Below are positions 46,257 through 54,413 of a stretch of DNA of 64,000 nt, in pieces. The stretch lies in contig CAKPIA010000008.1 of assembly GCA_934162205.1 (NCBI GenBank), positions 10,083 through 74,082 on the forward strand, written 5' to 3'. The DNA is from an uncultured Clostridia bacterium (GTDB lineage Bacteria; Bacillota; Clostridia; TANB77; CAG-508). Under the pieces are notes generated by a model. The model had not been told where the DNA came from, made no database searches, and saw only the letters and a list, made by a program, of their open reading frames with translations. The translations under genes and the position numbers were made by a program. The first letter of the stretch is position 1; the number at the start of each line of letters is the position of its first letter.

Positions 46257-46908
46257 ATTATCATCTATTTCCATATTTAATTTAATTTTTAACGCTTTTT
46301 TCCTTATTCTTTGAATTGCTGTATCTATTGATTTTACTTTGCTTCCCAAGTTTTCAGCAATAAGTGCATATGATTTACCTTGTTTGTATTGTTCTAATAC
46401 CTTTTTTTCAAAATCACTTAAGCTTTCATCAATTTTTCTTTCTATTAAAGAATAATATTCTTTTTTTGCTATTATTTCTGAAGGATCATCTTCTGTTTTT
46501 GTATTTAATACTTCCATTATACTAGTATCTTCATTATCATCATATGCAGACGCATTTAAAGATACAGAAGAATTTAATGGTATATGTTTTTGTCTATTGG
46601 AGTTTTTAACAGCTGTAATAAGCTGTCTTTCAATACACAAATTTGCAAATGTTTTAAATGAATTTTGTTTGTCAGAGTCAAATGATTTTACTGCTTTATA
46701 TAGTCCGAATATACCCTTCTTGTATCATATCTTCCTTTTCAGCACCTATCATAAAAAACTTATTTGCCTTCATATTTACAATATCATCATATCTATGTAT
46801 TAAATAATCTAATGCTATATTATCATTAGACTGAACTACTTGTACTAATTTTTCATCTGTCATGTCTATATAATTATTTTCTAAAGGATTTAATCCCTCA
46901 TTAGCCAT
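46248..46908 (-). CDS. sigH: RNA polymerase sigma-H factor (Spo0H), read through one +1 frameshift at CGG
   Basis: The ATG at 46908 follows AGGAGG. The first frame gives 70 codons with YIDMTDEKLVQVVQ and GAEKEDMIQEG, then stops; the second frame, from 46704, gives GLYKAVKSF, NLCIERQLITAVKNSNRQKH and IPLNSSVSL (sigma region 2 and 3), then LEQYKQGKSYALIAENLG and AIQRIRKKALKIKL (region 4 helix-turn-helix). Skipping the C at 46707 joins them as QEGYIGLYKAV, matching the sigma-H motif EGMIGLYKA. The joined protein is 219 aa, the normal SigH length. SigH drives early sporulation and competence genes. Confidence 0.8.
46705..46707 (-). other. CGG codon acting as putative +1 frameshift site (sigH)
   Basis: Zero frame reads TAT ATT CGG ACT ATA TAA, a stop two codons after CGG. 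Dropping the C gives GGA CTA TAT AAA (Gly-Leu-Tyr-Lys), the conserved sigma region 2 motif. Confidence 0.75.
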
Positions 46909-46998
46909 TTTGTTCCTCCTATAGTGTGTAATTTATATGTATTATATTAACAAAACGGCTATATGTCAATATTTATAAGCACATTTATTGTATTTTAT

Positions 46999-47784
46999 TT
47001 ATATAATTTCTATATTTATGTTGCAATTTAGGATATTTTTGGCAATATCTTTAAAATTATCTTCTGATTTAGTTAAATAAACTATTTCTTTATTTTTTAT
47101 TTCTTTATTTTCCATATTATTATCTGCCAAATATTTTTTTAAATATTTAGCAACTGTATATCCTGTATCAATTAATTCAACTTCATATGGCATTTCTTCT
47201 TTTATTATTGTTTGATAAATTGGATAGTGTGTACACCCTAATATTATTGTTTTTATATTTTTATTAATAAACGGCTTTGTATACTCTCTAATAGCTTCTC
47301 TTCCTTCTTGGCTCAAAGCTCTTCCTTTTTCTGCAATTGTAGCCATAACTGGACATGCCTTATTTTCAACTTCTATATCTAAAATATCTTTTTTTAAATA
47401 TCTTTCCCATGCTCCATTTTTTATTGTTCCTTCTGTTGCCATTACTCCTATTTTATTTATATTTTTTTCTTTTATATATTTTACAGTTGGCTCTATTATT
47501 CCTATTATTGGTACATCAAATTCATTTTTTAATTCTTCTATAGCTTGACTTGTAGCTGTGCCACAAGCTACAACAATTACTTTTACTCCCTTTTCTAATA
47601 ATTTTTTTGTATTATTTTTTGAACATTCTATTATTTCTTCTTTACTTTTGGTACCATATGGAAAATTTTTAGTATCCCCCAAATATATTATATTTTCATT
47701 TGGTAATTCTTTTCTTATTTGCTCTAATACAGTTAATCCTCCAACTCCCGAATCAAAAATTCCTATTGCTTTACTACTTGTCAT
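46999..47784 (-). CDS. murI: Glutamate racemase
   Basis: 261 aa. AIGIFDSGVGGLTVLEQI, VIVVACGTATSQAIEEL with the first catalytic Cys, and IILGCTHYPIY with the second Cys define the family. The usual NTA after the first Cys reads GTA. It makes D-glutamate for peptidoglycan. ATG follows GGAGA. Confidence 0.95.
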   Translation of the reverse strand: MTSSKAIGIFDSGVGGLTVLEQIRKELPNENIIYLGDTKNFPYGTKSKEEIIECSKNNTKKLLEKGVKVIVVACGTATSQAIEELKNEFDVPIIGIIEPTVKYIKEKNINKIGVMATEGTIKNGAWERYLKKDILDIEVENKACPVMATIAEKGRALSQEGREAIREYTKPFINKNIKTIILGCTHYPIYQTIIKEEMPYEVELIDTGYTVAKYLKKYLADNNMENKEIKNKEIVYLTKSEDNFKDIAKNILNCNINIEII

Positions 47785-47929
47785 TTTATCTCTCCTATAT
47801 TTTTTTATATTATATATTATACTCCATATATTTTGATATACTACTTTTTTATCGTCAACTTTATACTTTTTTCTACATATTATATATTAAGCAATTTGAA
47901 ATTGCAAAAAAAAGAAAGGAACGATTTTT

Positions 47930-48412
47930 ATGGAAATGGATGAAAGAAGACCAATATGTCCAAAATTAGATATTGATGGATTTATGGAAAAAGGTAAACA
48001 ATTTGATCTTGATATTACTTTACCAGAAGATAATAGAGAAGTAATTTACGGAGTTGTAAAAAATTGTTACAAAGAGCCAGTTGAAGATGCTGTTGTAAAA
48101 TTAATAGAAATAGTATATGAATGTGGTAGAAAAGAAAGAAAACCTGTAACTCATACTTTTACTGATGAAAAAGGTGAATTTGTTTTTGGACCTCTTTGCC
48201 CAGGAAAAGAATATGCTATTGAAATATTTGTAAATGAAGTAAAACATGTTAAAGTTTGTGCAAAATGCCATCATGAAGGAAGATGTTTAAAAGCTATGAA
48301 ATGTGATAAATGTGATTGCATAATTGATAAAAAACCATGTGATGATAAGCCTTGCTGTGACAAACCTTGTTGTGATAAGCCTTGCTTCGATAAACCAGAT
48401 TGCAATAGATAA
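47930..48412 (+). CDS. Cys-rich protein with carboxypeptidase-regulatory-like domain
   Basis: 160 aa. Residues 35-105 form a transthyretin-like/CarboxypepD_reg beta-sandwich: VIYGVVKNCYKEPVEDAVVKL, then HTFTDEKGEFVFGPLCPG, then YAIEIFVNEVKHVKV. The C-terminal 55 residues hold about fifteen cysteines in CxxC and CCDKPCCDKPC repeats. No signal peptide. AAGGA is nine bases before the ATG. A Cys-rich tail of this kind suggests a spore-coat or metal-binding structural role, but the function is unknown. Confidence 0.72.
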   Translation: MEMDERRPICPKLDIDGFMEKGKQFDLDITLPEDNREVIYGVVKNCYKEPVEDAVVKLIEIVYECGRKERKPVTHTFTDEKGEFVFGPLCPGKEYAIEIFVNEVKHVKVCAKCHHEGRCLKAMKCDKCDCIIDKKPCDDKPCCDKPCCDKPCFDKPDCNR

Positions 48413-48420
48413 AAAAACCA

Positions 48421-48457
48421 AAAATTGAAGTGAATTATAAAGATTCACTTCAATTTT
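48421..48457 (+). terminator. Terminator of the Cys-rich protein gene
   Basis: A perfect 15-bp stem (48421-48435 with 48443-48457), loop of 7, followed by TATTTTCACTTTT. Confidence 0.85.
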
Positions 48458-48482
48458 TATTTTCACTTTTATTTATTTTTAA

Positions 48483-48626
48483 TTACATTATCCCCATTTT
48501 TTTAGCAATTTGTTTACCCTTTTTCATTATTTTCTTTTTATTCATCATTTCAGTTCCCTCTGCATACATCATTAAAACTCCAGCTGATATTAAAGTTCCT
48601 AGCATCATACCTTTTACAAATTTCAT
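48483..48626 (-). CDS. 47-aa small membrane-associated protein
   Basis: Too short for usual gene calls, but has AGGAGG seven bases before its ATG (48626). The peptide begins MKFVKGMMLGTLISAGVLMM, a single membrane segment, and ends with a Lys/Met-rich tail (KKKIMKKGKQIAKKMGIM). This resembles small YtxH-like envelope proteins. It stands directly upstream of no partner and converges with the Cys-rich gene. Function unknown. Confidence 0.65.
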   Translation of the reverse strand: MKFVKGMMLGTLISAGVLMMYAEGTEMMNKKKIMKKGKQIAKKMGIM

Positions 48627-48651
48627 CTTTATTCCTCCTAAAACAATATTT

Positions 48652-49050
48652 CTAATAACTATTATGTCTTTTTTTGTAGTTTATATACTCTCGTATTAAA
48701 TTATATATTTCATGTAAAGCTACAATTGCTAAAAAATAGCCAAAATATTTTCTTAATGTTTCAACATTGGTATTTACTGACAATTTTGCTCCCAAAATAG
48801 CACCTATAACACCACATATAGATATTACAAATGCCAATTTAAAATTTATTTTTTTGTTTTTTATATTTACAATTATTGCAGATATTGATGTTGGTATAAA
48901 AAAGATTAAATTTATAGCTTGGACAATATGTTGCTCTAAACCACAAATAGTTGTTAGAAGAAAAATTAATATAGTTCCTCCTCCCATTCCTATACCACTT
49001 ATAATTCCTGCAAGCAATCCTATAAGTATTTGAACCATATCATTCTCCAT
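48652..49050 (-). CDS. TauE/SafE-family half transporter (second half)
   Basis: 132 aa with four predicted helices. GLLAGIISGIGMGGGTILIFLL is the Gly-rich repeat motif of TauE/SafE anion permeases, and GVIGAILGAKLSVNTN matches the second conserved stretch. It starts two bases after the first half. Full TauE proteins of about 250 aa contain two such halves; here they are separate proteins with separate starts. No CGG lies at the junction, so this is a true split. Confidence 0.8.
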   Translation of the reverse strand: MENDMVQILIGLLAGIISGIGMGGGTILIFLLTTICGLEQHIVQAINLIFFIPTSISAIIVNIKNKKINFKLAFVISICGVIGAILGAKLSVNTNVETLRKYFGYFLAIVALHEIYNLIREYINYKKRHNSY

Positions 49051-49052
49051 TT

Positions 49053-49397
49053 TTAAAATATCATTTTAAAAGCAACATATATTAAAAATCCAGTAAAAAC
49101 TATTTTAAATATATAATCTGGTAATTTTTTTAATAACTTTGCTCCTATATACCCACCAATAATTCCTCCAGATGCACATAATAATCCAACCTTCCAGTCA
49201 ATATAGTTATTTTTATAGTAAAAAAAACTACTTGTTATGACCATTGGCAATATGCAAAAAACAGAAGTTGCTCTAGAAACATCTGCTTTTTCATTTAAAA
49301 TATAAATAAATGATGGAACCAATATCATTCCTCCACCTGTTGAGAAAAATCCACTTATAAAACCAGCTAATAAACCAATAATTATTTTTTTTAACAT
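49053..49397 (-). CDS. TauE/SafE-family half transporter (first half)
   Basis: 114 aa with three or four helices. GLLAGFISGFFSTGGGMILVPS is the matching Gly-rich motif, followed by GGIIGGYIGAKLLKKLPD. Together with the next gene it would form a complete exporter as a heterodimer. The ribosome binding site is weak (GAGAAAG). Confidence 0.8.
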   Translation of the reverse strand: MLKKIIIGLLAGFISGFFSTGGGMILVPSFIYILNEKADVSRATSVFCILPMVITSSFFYYKNNYIDWKVGLLCASGGIIGGYIGAKLLKKLPDYIFKIVFTGFLIYVAFKMIF

Positions 49398-49453
49398 TAC
49401 TTTCTCGCTTTACCTTTTTTAGTAGTTTTTCCCCTTTTTTTTAATTTATTACT

Positions 49454-49672
49454 TTATTTATTATTTTTCATATTTTTTTCAAAAATTTCTGTTAACACCT
49501 TATCACATTTTAACATCTGATATATCATTCTCTTTTTTAAATCTTCATTTGATATATTATCAGCTAAATCAAGAAATCTTTGTAATTCTTCTAAATATTT
49601 TTCATCTTTAATCTTTATATTCTCAAAAAGTTTATTCTCATTTGAAGCCTTACTTTCTTTTTTCATTTTCAA
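49454..49672 (-). CDS. 72-aa hypothetical protein
   Basis: A highly charged, Lys/Glu-rich, probably all-helical protein (FLDLADNISNEDLKKRMIYQML), with no membrane segment. AAGGAAGG precedes the ATG. Precedes the TauE halves on the same strand. Not recognised. Confidence 0.5.
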   Translation of the reverse strand: MKMKKESKASNENKLFENIKIKDEKYLEELQRFLDLADNISNEDLKKRMIYQMLKCDKVLTEIFEKNMKNNK

Positions 49673-49803
49673 CCTTCCTTCTGTTATTGTTTCTTATTAT
49701 ATATTATCTTACATTTTTCCTTAATTATTTATTTTTATTTACAAAAAGCCTAAATTATTATACAAATTAATTTATTAACTTATAAGTTAACTTTATTATA
49801 TAT

Positions 49804-49830
49804 AAAAAACTGGCTTTTAGCCAGTTTTTT
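49804..49830 (-). terminator. Terminator of rarA
   Basis: A perfect 12-bp stem AAAAAACTGGCT/AGCCAGTTTTTT (49804-49815 with 49819-49830); rarA ends at 49839. Confidence 0.85.
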
Positions 49831-49838
49831 CATATATT

Positions 49839-51081
49839 TTATTCTATATTTTCATCTTTTATAAAATATTTTGTTCCAATCATTACATCTGGTAAATATT
49901 GTTGTTCAACGTAATGCCCTGGAAAATCATGTGGATACAAGTATCCTTTACCATAATCTAAGTTCTTCATTCCTTCTATTGGAGCATTTCTTATATGCAT
50001 TGGAACTTCTCCTGTTTCTTTATTTTTCACATCCTCTAAAGCTTTATTTATTGCTAAATATGTAGCATTTGATTTTTTTGAATTTGCAACATATACAGCA
50101 GATTCTGATAATAATATTCTTGCTTCTGGCATTCCTATCATATGTACAGCTTGCATTGCAGATGTTGCAACAACTAATGCATTAGGATTTGCAAGTCCTA
50201 CATCTTCTGATGCGCATATTACAATTCTTCTTGCCAAAAACATTGGATCTTCTCCACCATTTAAAGCTCTTGCTAAATAAAATACCGCCGCATCTGGATC
50301 TGATCCTCTCATAGATTTTATAAATGCACTTATATTGTCATAATGGCTTTCTCCGTTTTTATCAAATATTGCCTTTCTTGTTTGTATACTATTTTTTATA
50401 ATCTCATCTGTTATTGTTATACAACCATCTTTATCCATATTTGTTGTAAGTACTGCAACCTCTAGTCCGTTTAATGCTGTTCTTACATCACCATTTGAAA
50501 TTTGTGCGAGTTTTTTTAATGTATCATCTTCTATTTTTAAATTATACTCACCAAGTCCATCTTTTCTTGTTACAGCATTTTTTAAAATATTAAATATATT
50601 TTCTTCTGTTAGTGGATTTAGTTTTATTACCATTGATCTAGATATTAGAGCTTTATTAACTTCAAAATAAGGATTTTCTGTAGTTGCTCCTATTAATATA
50701 ATTGTTCCATTTTCTACATATGGTAATAATGCATCTTGTTGTAATTTATTAAATCTATGAATTTCGTCTATAAATAATATACTTTTTCCCGTTGGATTAA
50801 GCATAAAATTTTTTGTTTCTTCTACTACTTTTTTTATATCTGCCACACCTGCTGTTACTGCATTTATTTTATAAAATTTATATTTAGTTGTTTCACTTAT
50901 AACTCTTGCAAGTGACGTTTTTCCACACCCGTGGAGGGCCAAATAATATTATACTAGATAATCTATCTGCTTTTATTGTTCTATATAATATTTGGTCTTT
51001 ACCTAAAACATGTTCTTGCCCTACATATTCTTCTAGTGTTCTAGGTCTTACTCTATATGCTAATGGTTCATTACTATTCAT
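49839..51081 (-). CDS. rarA: Replication-associated AAA+ ATPase RarA/MgsA, read through one +1 frameshift at CGG
   Basis: Two frames make one protein of 413 aa, the family size. The first, from the ATG at 51081, has LAYRVRPRTLEEYVGQEHVLG and ends SSIILFGPP; the second resumes inside the P-loop with GCGKTSLARVI and has ILFIDEIHRFNKLQQDALLP (Walker B), ILIGATTENP (sensor 1) and the C-terminal ARRIVICASEDVGLANP plus MHIRNAPIEGMKNLDYGKGYLYPHD family motifs. Dropping the C at 50931 gives FGPPGCGKTSLA, an intact Walker A. RarA acts at stalled forks. The internal ATG of the second piece lacks half the P-loop and is not a plausible start. Confidence 0.82.
50929..50931 (-). other. CGG codon acting as putative +1 frameshift site (rarA)
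   Basis: Zero frame reads CCT CCA CGG GTG TGG, stopping at TGA twelve codons after CGG. Dropping the C gives GGG TGT GGA AAA ACG, restoring the Walker A glycine. Confidence 0.75.
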
Positions 51082-51096
51082 ATTTTTACCTTCTTT

Positions 51097-51699
51097 TTAT
51101 TTTGATAATAATGATAATCCTTTTTTTATCATTTCTTCTACTGTTAAATTGTTTTTATCTATTTTTTCAAATACTTTTTCTATTTCTTTTTTAGAATATC
51201 CTAATACTTGTAATGCATTAATTGCATCTATTATCTGCTCTGTATTGTCTTGTTCTTGTTTAATAACATCTTTTGATGACTTACTTAATTTTTCTTCTTT
51301 CTTTAATTTATCTTTTAATTCTAATATAATTCTTTGGGCAGATTTTGCACCAACCCCTTGTATTTGAGTTAATTTTGATACATCATTTGTTATTACTGCC
51401 ATTGCAAACTCTGATGGTGATATACATGCAAGCATTGCAACTGCTGTTTTAGCTCCTACACCACTTACAGATAATAATAACTCAAACATTCTTAATTCTT
51501 CTGAGGTATTAAAACCAAATAAACTAATATCATCTTCTCTTACTCTATAATATGTATGTATTTTTACTGTATCTCCTATTTCTCCTAGTTTTTCTATAGA
51601 TGCATCTGACATATAAATTTTATAACCAATTCCTTGCACATCTACTATTACATAATCTACCGATTTATTTTCTAATATTCCTTTTACATATGCTATCAT
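51097..51699 (-). CDS. ruvA: Holliday junction branch-migration protein RuvA
   Basis: 200 aa. The OB fold has MIAYVKGILENKSVDYVIVD and YYRVREDDISLFGF; helix-hairpin-helix repeats are LLLSVSGVGAKTAVAML and LTQIQGVGAKSAQRIILELKDKL; the C-terminal RuvB-binding domain ends MIKKGLSLLSK. It gathers Holliday junctions with RuvB. ruvB, which normally follows, is replaced here by rarA, 15 bases downstream. Confidence 0.95.
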   Translation of the reverse strand: MIAYVKGILENKSVDYVIVDVQGIGYKIYMSDASIEKLGEIGDTVKIHTYYRVREDDISLFGFNTSEELRMFELLLSVSGVGAKTAVAMLACISPSEFAMAVITNDVSKLTQIQGVGAKSAQRIILELKDKLKKEEKLSKSSKDVIKQEQDNTEQIIDAINALQVLGYSKKEIEKVFEKIDKNNLTVEEMIKKGLSLLSK

Positions 51700-51759
51700 A
51701 ATATTCTCCTAAAATTTATTTATTTGAATTATATTGTATTTATTATTCTTTTGTCAATA

Positions 51760-52719
51760 TTATTCAAACATTTTTTCGTATTTTTCTTTTGCTTTTCTAT
51801 CTCTTTCTAAAAACTTTTTAAATCTTCTTACATCACGATCATTGTTGTTCATACCTAACACTAATCCATCTTTTTCTAATTCTTCAATTTTAGGTATTTC
51901 TACTTGCATAAATCTATTTTCCTTTTTTGAGAAAATGTATAAATCAATTCCTTCTTTTTCTACTGAATATAAACACAAACTATATTCTTTCTCTCCATCA
52001 TCATTTTGTTTATAACAATTCATTGAAAATATTTTTTTGTTTAAAAGTTTTCTATCAAGATAATTTAATATCGCTTTATAGTATTTAACTATTTCTACAT
52101 ATTCTAGCTTATTATCAAAATTATTTACTTCATCATCTGTTAAAACTATTTTTAATAATTCACTTGCATTTTTCCCATTTGTTTTTTCTTTTAGTCTATC
52201 TATCGCATTATTTCTATAGTCTTGTTCATCTTTTATATATCCTATTTTTTTGTCTAATTCTATATTTTCTTTACTAGTTAAAGCATCTACTGCATCGAAT
52301 CCATAATTCTCTTTAGTTCCAAAGAATTGCATTTTTGATTTTGTTTGAATATTATATAAGTCCAACTGCAAATCCGCTCTTATACTTCTACCATCCTTTA
52401 AAAAAATCACTGGAAATTTATGTTCCATTTCTTGTTCAATTACAGTTGTTATCCCAAATTCTTTTAGAATATCTCTATATAAATAAGATAATGAAACACA
52501 TATTATTTTTTTACTTTTTCCCGCTTCTTCAGAATTTATCCTATTTCTTTCTGCTAATTTATAAATTTTATTTCTAACTTTACTATTTCCAAAATAATAT
52601 TTTTCATCAAATGATTTTTCTTTTCCTAATTGAACATATATGTATTTTGCTATTTCTAGTTCAGAAAAATCTTTTGATATTTCTTCCTTCATTCTCTGTA
52701 TAAATTCTTGCTTGTTCAT
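51760..52719 (-). CDS. Putative transglutaminase-like cysteine peptidase
   Basis: 319 aa, not recognised as a named family. ICVSLSYLYRDILKEFGI provides Cys74, EHKFPVIFLKDGRSIRADLQLDL provides His100 and Asp116; this Cys-His-Asp order and spacing resembles the transglutaminase/arylamine-acetyltransferase fold. No signal peptide. The second half is charged and helical with two short beta-rich stretches. Catalysis is inference from three residues only. Confidence 0.5.
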   Translation of the reverse strand: MNKQEFIQRMKEEISKDFSELEIAKYIYVQLGKEKSFDEKYYFGNSKVRNKIYKLAERNRINSEEAGKSKKIICVSLSYLYRDILKEFGITTVIEQEMEHKFPVIFLKDGRSIRADLQLDLYNIQTKSKMQFFGTKENYGFDAVDALTSKENIELDKKIGYIKDEQDYRNNAIDRLKEKTNGKNASELLKIVLTDDEVNNFDNKLEYVEIVKYYKAILNYLDRKLLNKKIFSMNCYKQNDDGEKEYSLCLYSVEKEGIDLYIFSKKENRFMQVEIPKIEELEKDGLVLGMNNNDRDVRRFKKFLERDRKAKEKYEKMFE

Positions 52720-52776
52720 TTTATCATCCTACCTTATATGCTATTTTAGCAAATTTTTATCTATTTTTAAAGAGGT

Positions 52777-52816
52777 AAACAAAAGATTGCAAAATTATAT
52801 TTGCAATCTTTTGTTT
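52777..52816 (-). terminator. Terminator of dapL
   Basis: A perfect 17-bp stem (52777-52793 with 52800-52816) just past the dapL stop codon at 52821. Confidence 0.85.
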
Positions 52817-52820
52817 ATTA

Positions 52821-54056
52821 TTATTTTACTTTCCAATTTTTTATTCTTTCAATAGCTTCTTTTGTGTTTTCCTTTGTTCCAAATGCAGTTAATCTAAAAT
52901 ATCCTTCTCCATGTGGTCCAAATCCGCTACCTGGTGTTCCTACTACATTTACTTCTTCTAAAAGTTTATCAAAGAATTCCCAAGATGTTATTCCATCTGG
53001 TACTTTAAGCCATACATATGGAGAATTTGTACCTCCAAAAACAGTATAGCCTGCATCTTCTAATCCATTTTTTATAGTTTTGGCATTTTCCATATAATAA
53101 GCTATGTTTTCTTTTATTTGTTTTTTGCCTTCTTCTGTAAATGTTGCTTCTGCTGCCCTTTGTACTACATATGATACACCATTAAACTTAGTACATGTTC
53201 TTCTATTCCATAATTTATTTAAACTTACCTTTTCTCCATTTTCAGAATATCCCATTACTGTTTGAGGTATAACAACATATGCACATCTAACTCCTGTAAA
53301 TCCTGCTGTTTTAGAAAAACTTCTAAATTCTATTGCAACATCTTTTGCCCCTTCTATTTCAAATATACTATGTGGAACATCCTCTTCTGTAATAAATGCT
53401 TCATATGCTGAATCATATAATATTATAGAATTATTTTCTTTTGCATATTTAACCCATTTTTCTAATTCTTCTTTTGAAAGTACTGTTCCTGTTGGGTTAT
53501 TTGGAAAACATAAATAAATCATATCAACTTTTTCTTTTGGTAATTCTGGTTTAAAATCATTTTCTGCTGTAACTGGTAGGTAAACTATATTTTTATATGT
53601 ACCTTTTTCATTATCAAATTTTCCACTTCTTCCAGACATAACATTTGTGTCTAGATATACTGGATATACTGGATCTGTTATTGCAACAATATTATCTTGA
53701 GCAAATATATCTACAATGTTTCCACAGTCACATTTTGCTCCATCTGATACAAATATTTCGCTAGTTTGTATTTCTACTCCTAATTTTTTGTAATCATTTG
53801 ATATTGCTTCTCTTAAAAATTCATATCCTTGTTCTGGTCCATATCCTTTAAACCCTTCTTGTGTTCCTATTTCATCAACTGCTTTATGCATTGCTTCTAA
53901 ACAAGCCGGAACTATTGGTCTTGTTACATCTCCAATTCCTAATTTAATTATTTTTTTATTAGGATTATTTTTGCTGTATTCAGCAACTTTTTTTGCTATT
54001 GTTGAAAATAAATAGCTGTCTTGTAAATTTAAAAAATCTTGGTTAATTTTTATCAT
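52821..54056 (-). CDS. dapL: LL-diaminopimelate aminotransferase
   Basis: 411 aa from the ATG at 54056, which follows AAAGGTG. Fold type I PLP enzyme with KKIIKLGIGDVTRPIVPACLEAMHKA, GYGPEQGYEFLREAI, SDGAKCDCGNIVDIFA and the PLP Lys in FRSFSKTAGFTGVRCAY. It makes LL-diaminopimelate in one step from tetrahydrodipicolinate, bypassing succinyl or acetyl intermediates. With dapF it gives meso-diaminopimelate for the wall. Confidence 0.95.
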   Translation of the reverse strand: MIKINQDFLNLQDSYLFSTIAKKVAEYSKNNPNKKIIKLGIGDVTRPIVPACLEAMHKAVDEIGTQEGFKGYGPEQGYEFLREAISNDYKKLGVEIQTSEIFVSDGAKCDCGNIVDIFAQDNIVAITDPVYPVYLDTNVMSGRSGKFDNEKGTYKNIVYLPVTAENDFKPELPKEKVDMIYLCFPNNPTGTVLSKEELEKWVKYAKENNSIILYDSAYEAFITEEDVPHSIFEIEGAKDVAIEFRSFSKTAGFTGVRCAYVVIPQTVMGYSENGEKVSLNKLWNRRTCTKFNGVSYVVQRAAEATFTEEGKKQIKENIAYYMENAKTIKNGLEDAGYTVFGGTNSPYVWLKVPDGITSWEFFDKLLEEVNVVGTPGSGFGPHGEGYFRLTAFGTKENTKEAIERIKNWKVK

Positions 54057-54207
54057 TTCTATCACCTTTTATATTTATATACACTAAAAAAATAAATTAT
54101 TATTTTTTATTATTTATATCATTTTATTTTTTGTTTTTCAATATAAACTAATCAAAATCTTATATTAATTTTGTATATTTTTCTAATGAATTCTATGAAT
54201 TTGTTAA

Positions 54208-54283
54208 TGTCAATTTGAGGTTGTCAAAAATCTACGTCCCGATTGACACCGATTGACAATTTGAGGTTGTCCCCATTGACAAC
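54208..54283. repeat. REP-like direct and inverted repeat cluster
   Basis: CAATTTGAGGTTGTC occurs twice (54211-54225 and 54257-54271); GATTGACA occurs twice (54241-54248 and 54251-54258). GTTGTC (54266-54271) pairs with GACAAC (54278-54283). The loops contain CC or GTCCC. The unit is richer in G+C than its surroundings and resembles short REP-type palindromic elements carried in many clostridial genomes. Confidence 0.6.
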
Positions 54284-54317
54284 TTAAAATTTTATATTGT
54301 TTAGTAATTTAATTTTC

Positions 54318-54346
54318 TTTACTTTTCATTTTAAAAGATATATAAT
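54318..54346 (+). promoter_or_regulatory. Promoter of murE
   Basis: TTTACT (54318-54323), 17-base spacer, TATAAT (54341-54346). The ribosome binding site AGAAGGG is at 54397-54403. Confidence 0.55.
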
Positions 54347-54413
54347 TGTTCCGAAATAAGGAAAAATAATAATTTATTTTCTTTTTGGTTTCTAAAAGAA
54401 GGGAATTTTTTAT

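Larger units (their letters stand above)
54057..54413. other. Intergenic region between dapL and murE with REP-like repeat and murE promoter
   Basis: About 350 bases between divergent genes. It holds a REP-like repeat cluster (54208-54283) and the murE promoter (54318-54346). I see no ORF with a ribosome binding site. Confidence 0.6.

Noticed and set aside
48652..49397. TauE halves as another CGG frameshift
   Set aside because: No CGG at the junction; the first half ends at its own TAA and the second begins with its own ATG two bases later.
49839..50942. Independent shorter rarA starting at the internal ATG near 50942
   Set aside because: It would lack the N-terminus and part of the P-loop; no ribosome binding site is present.
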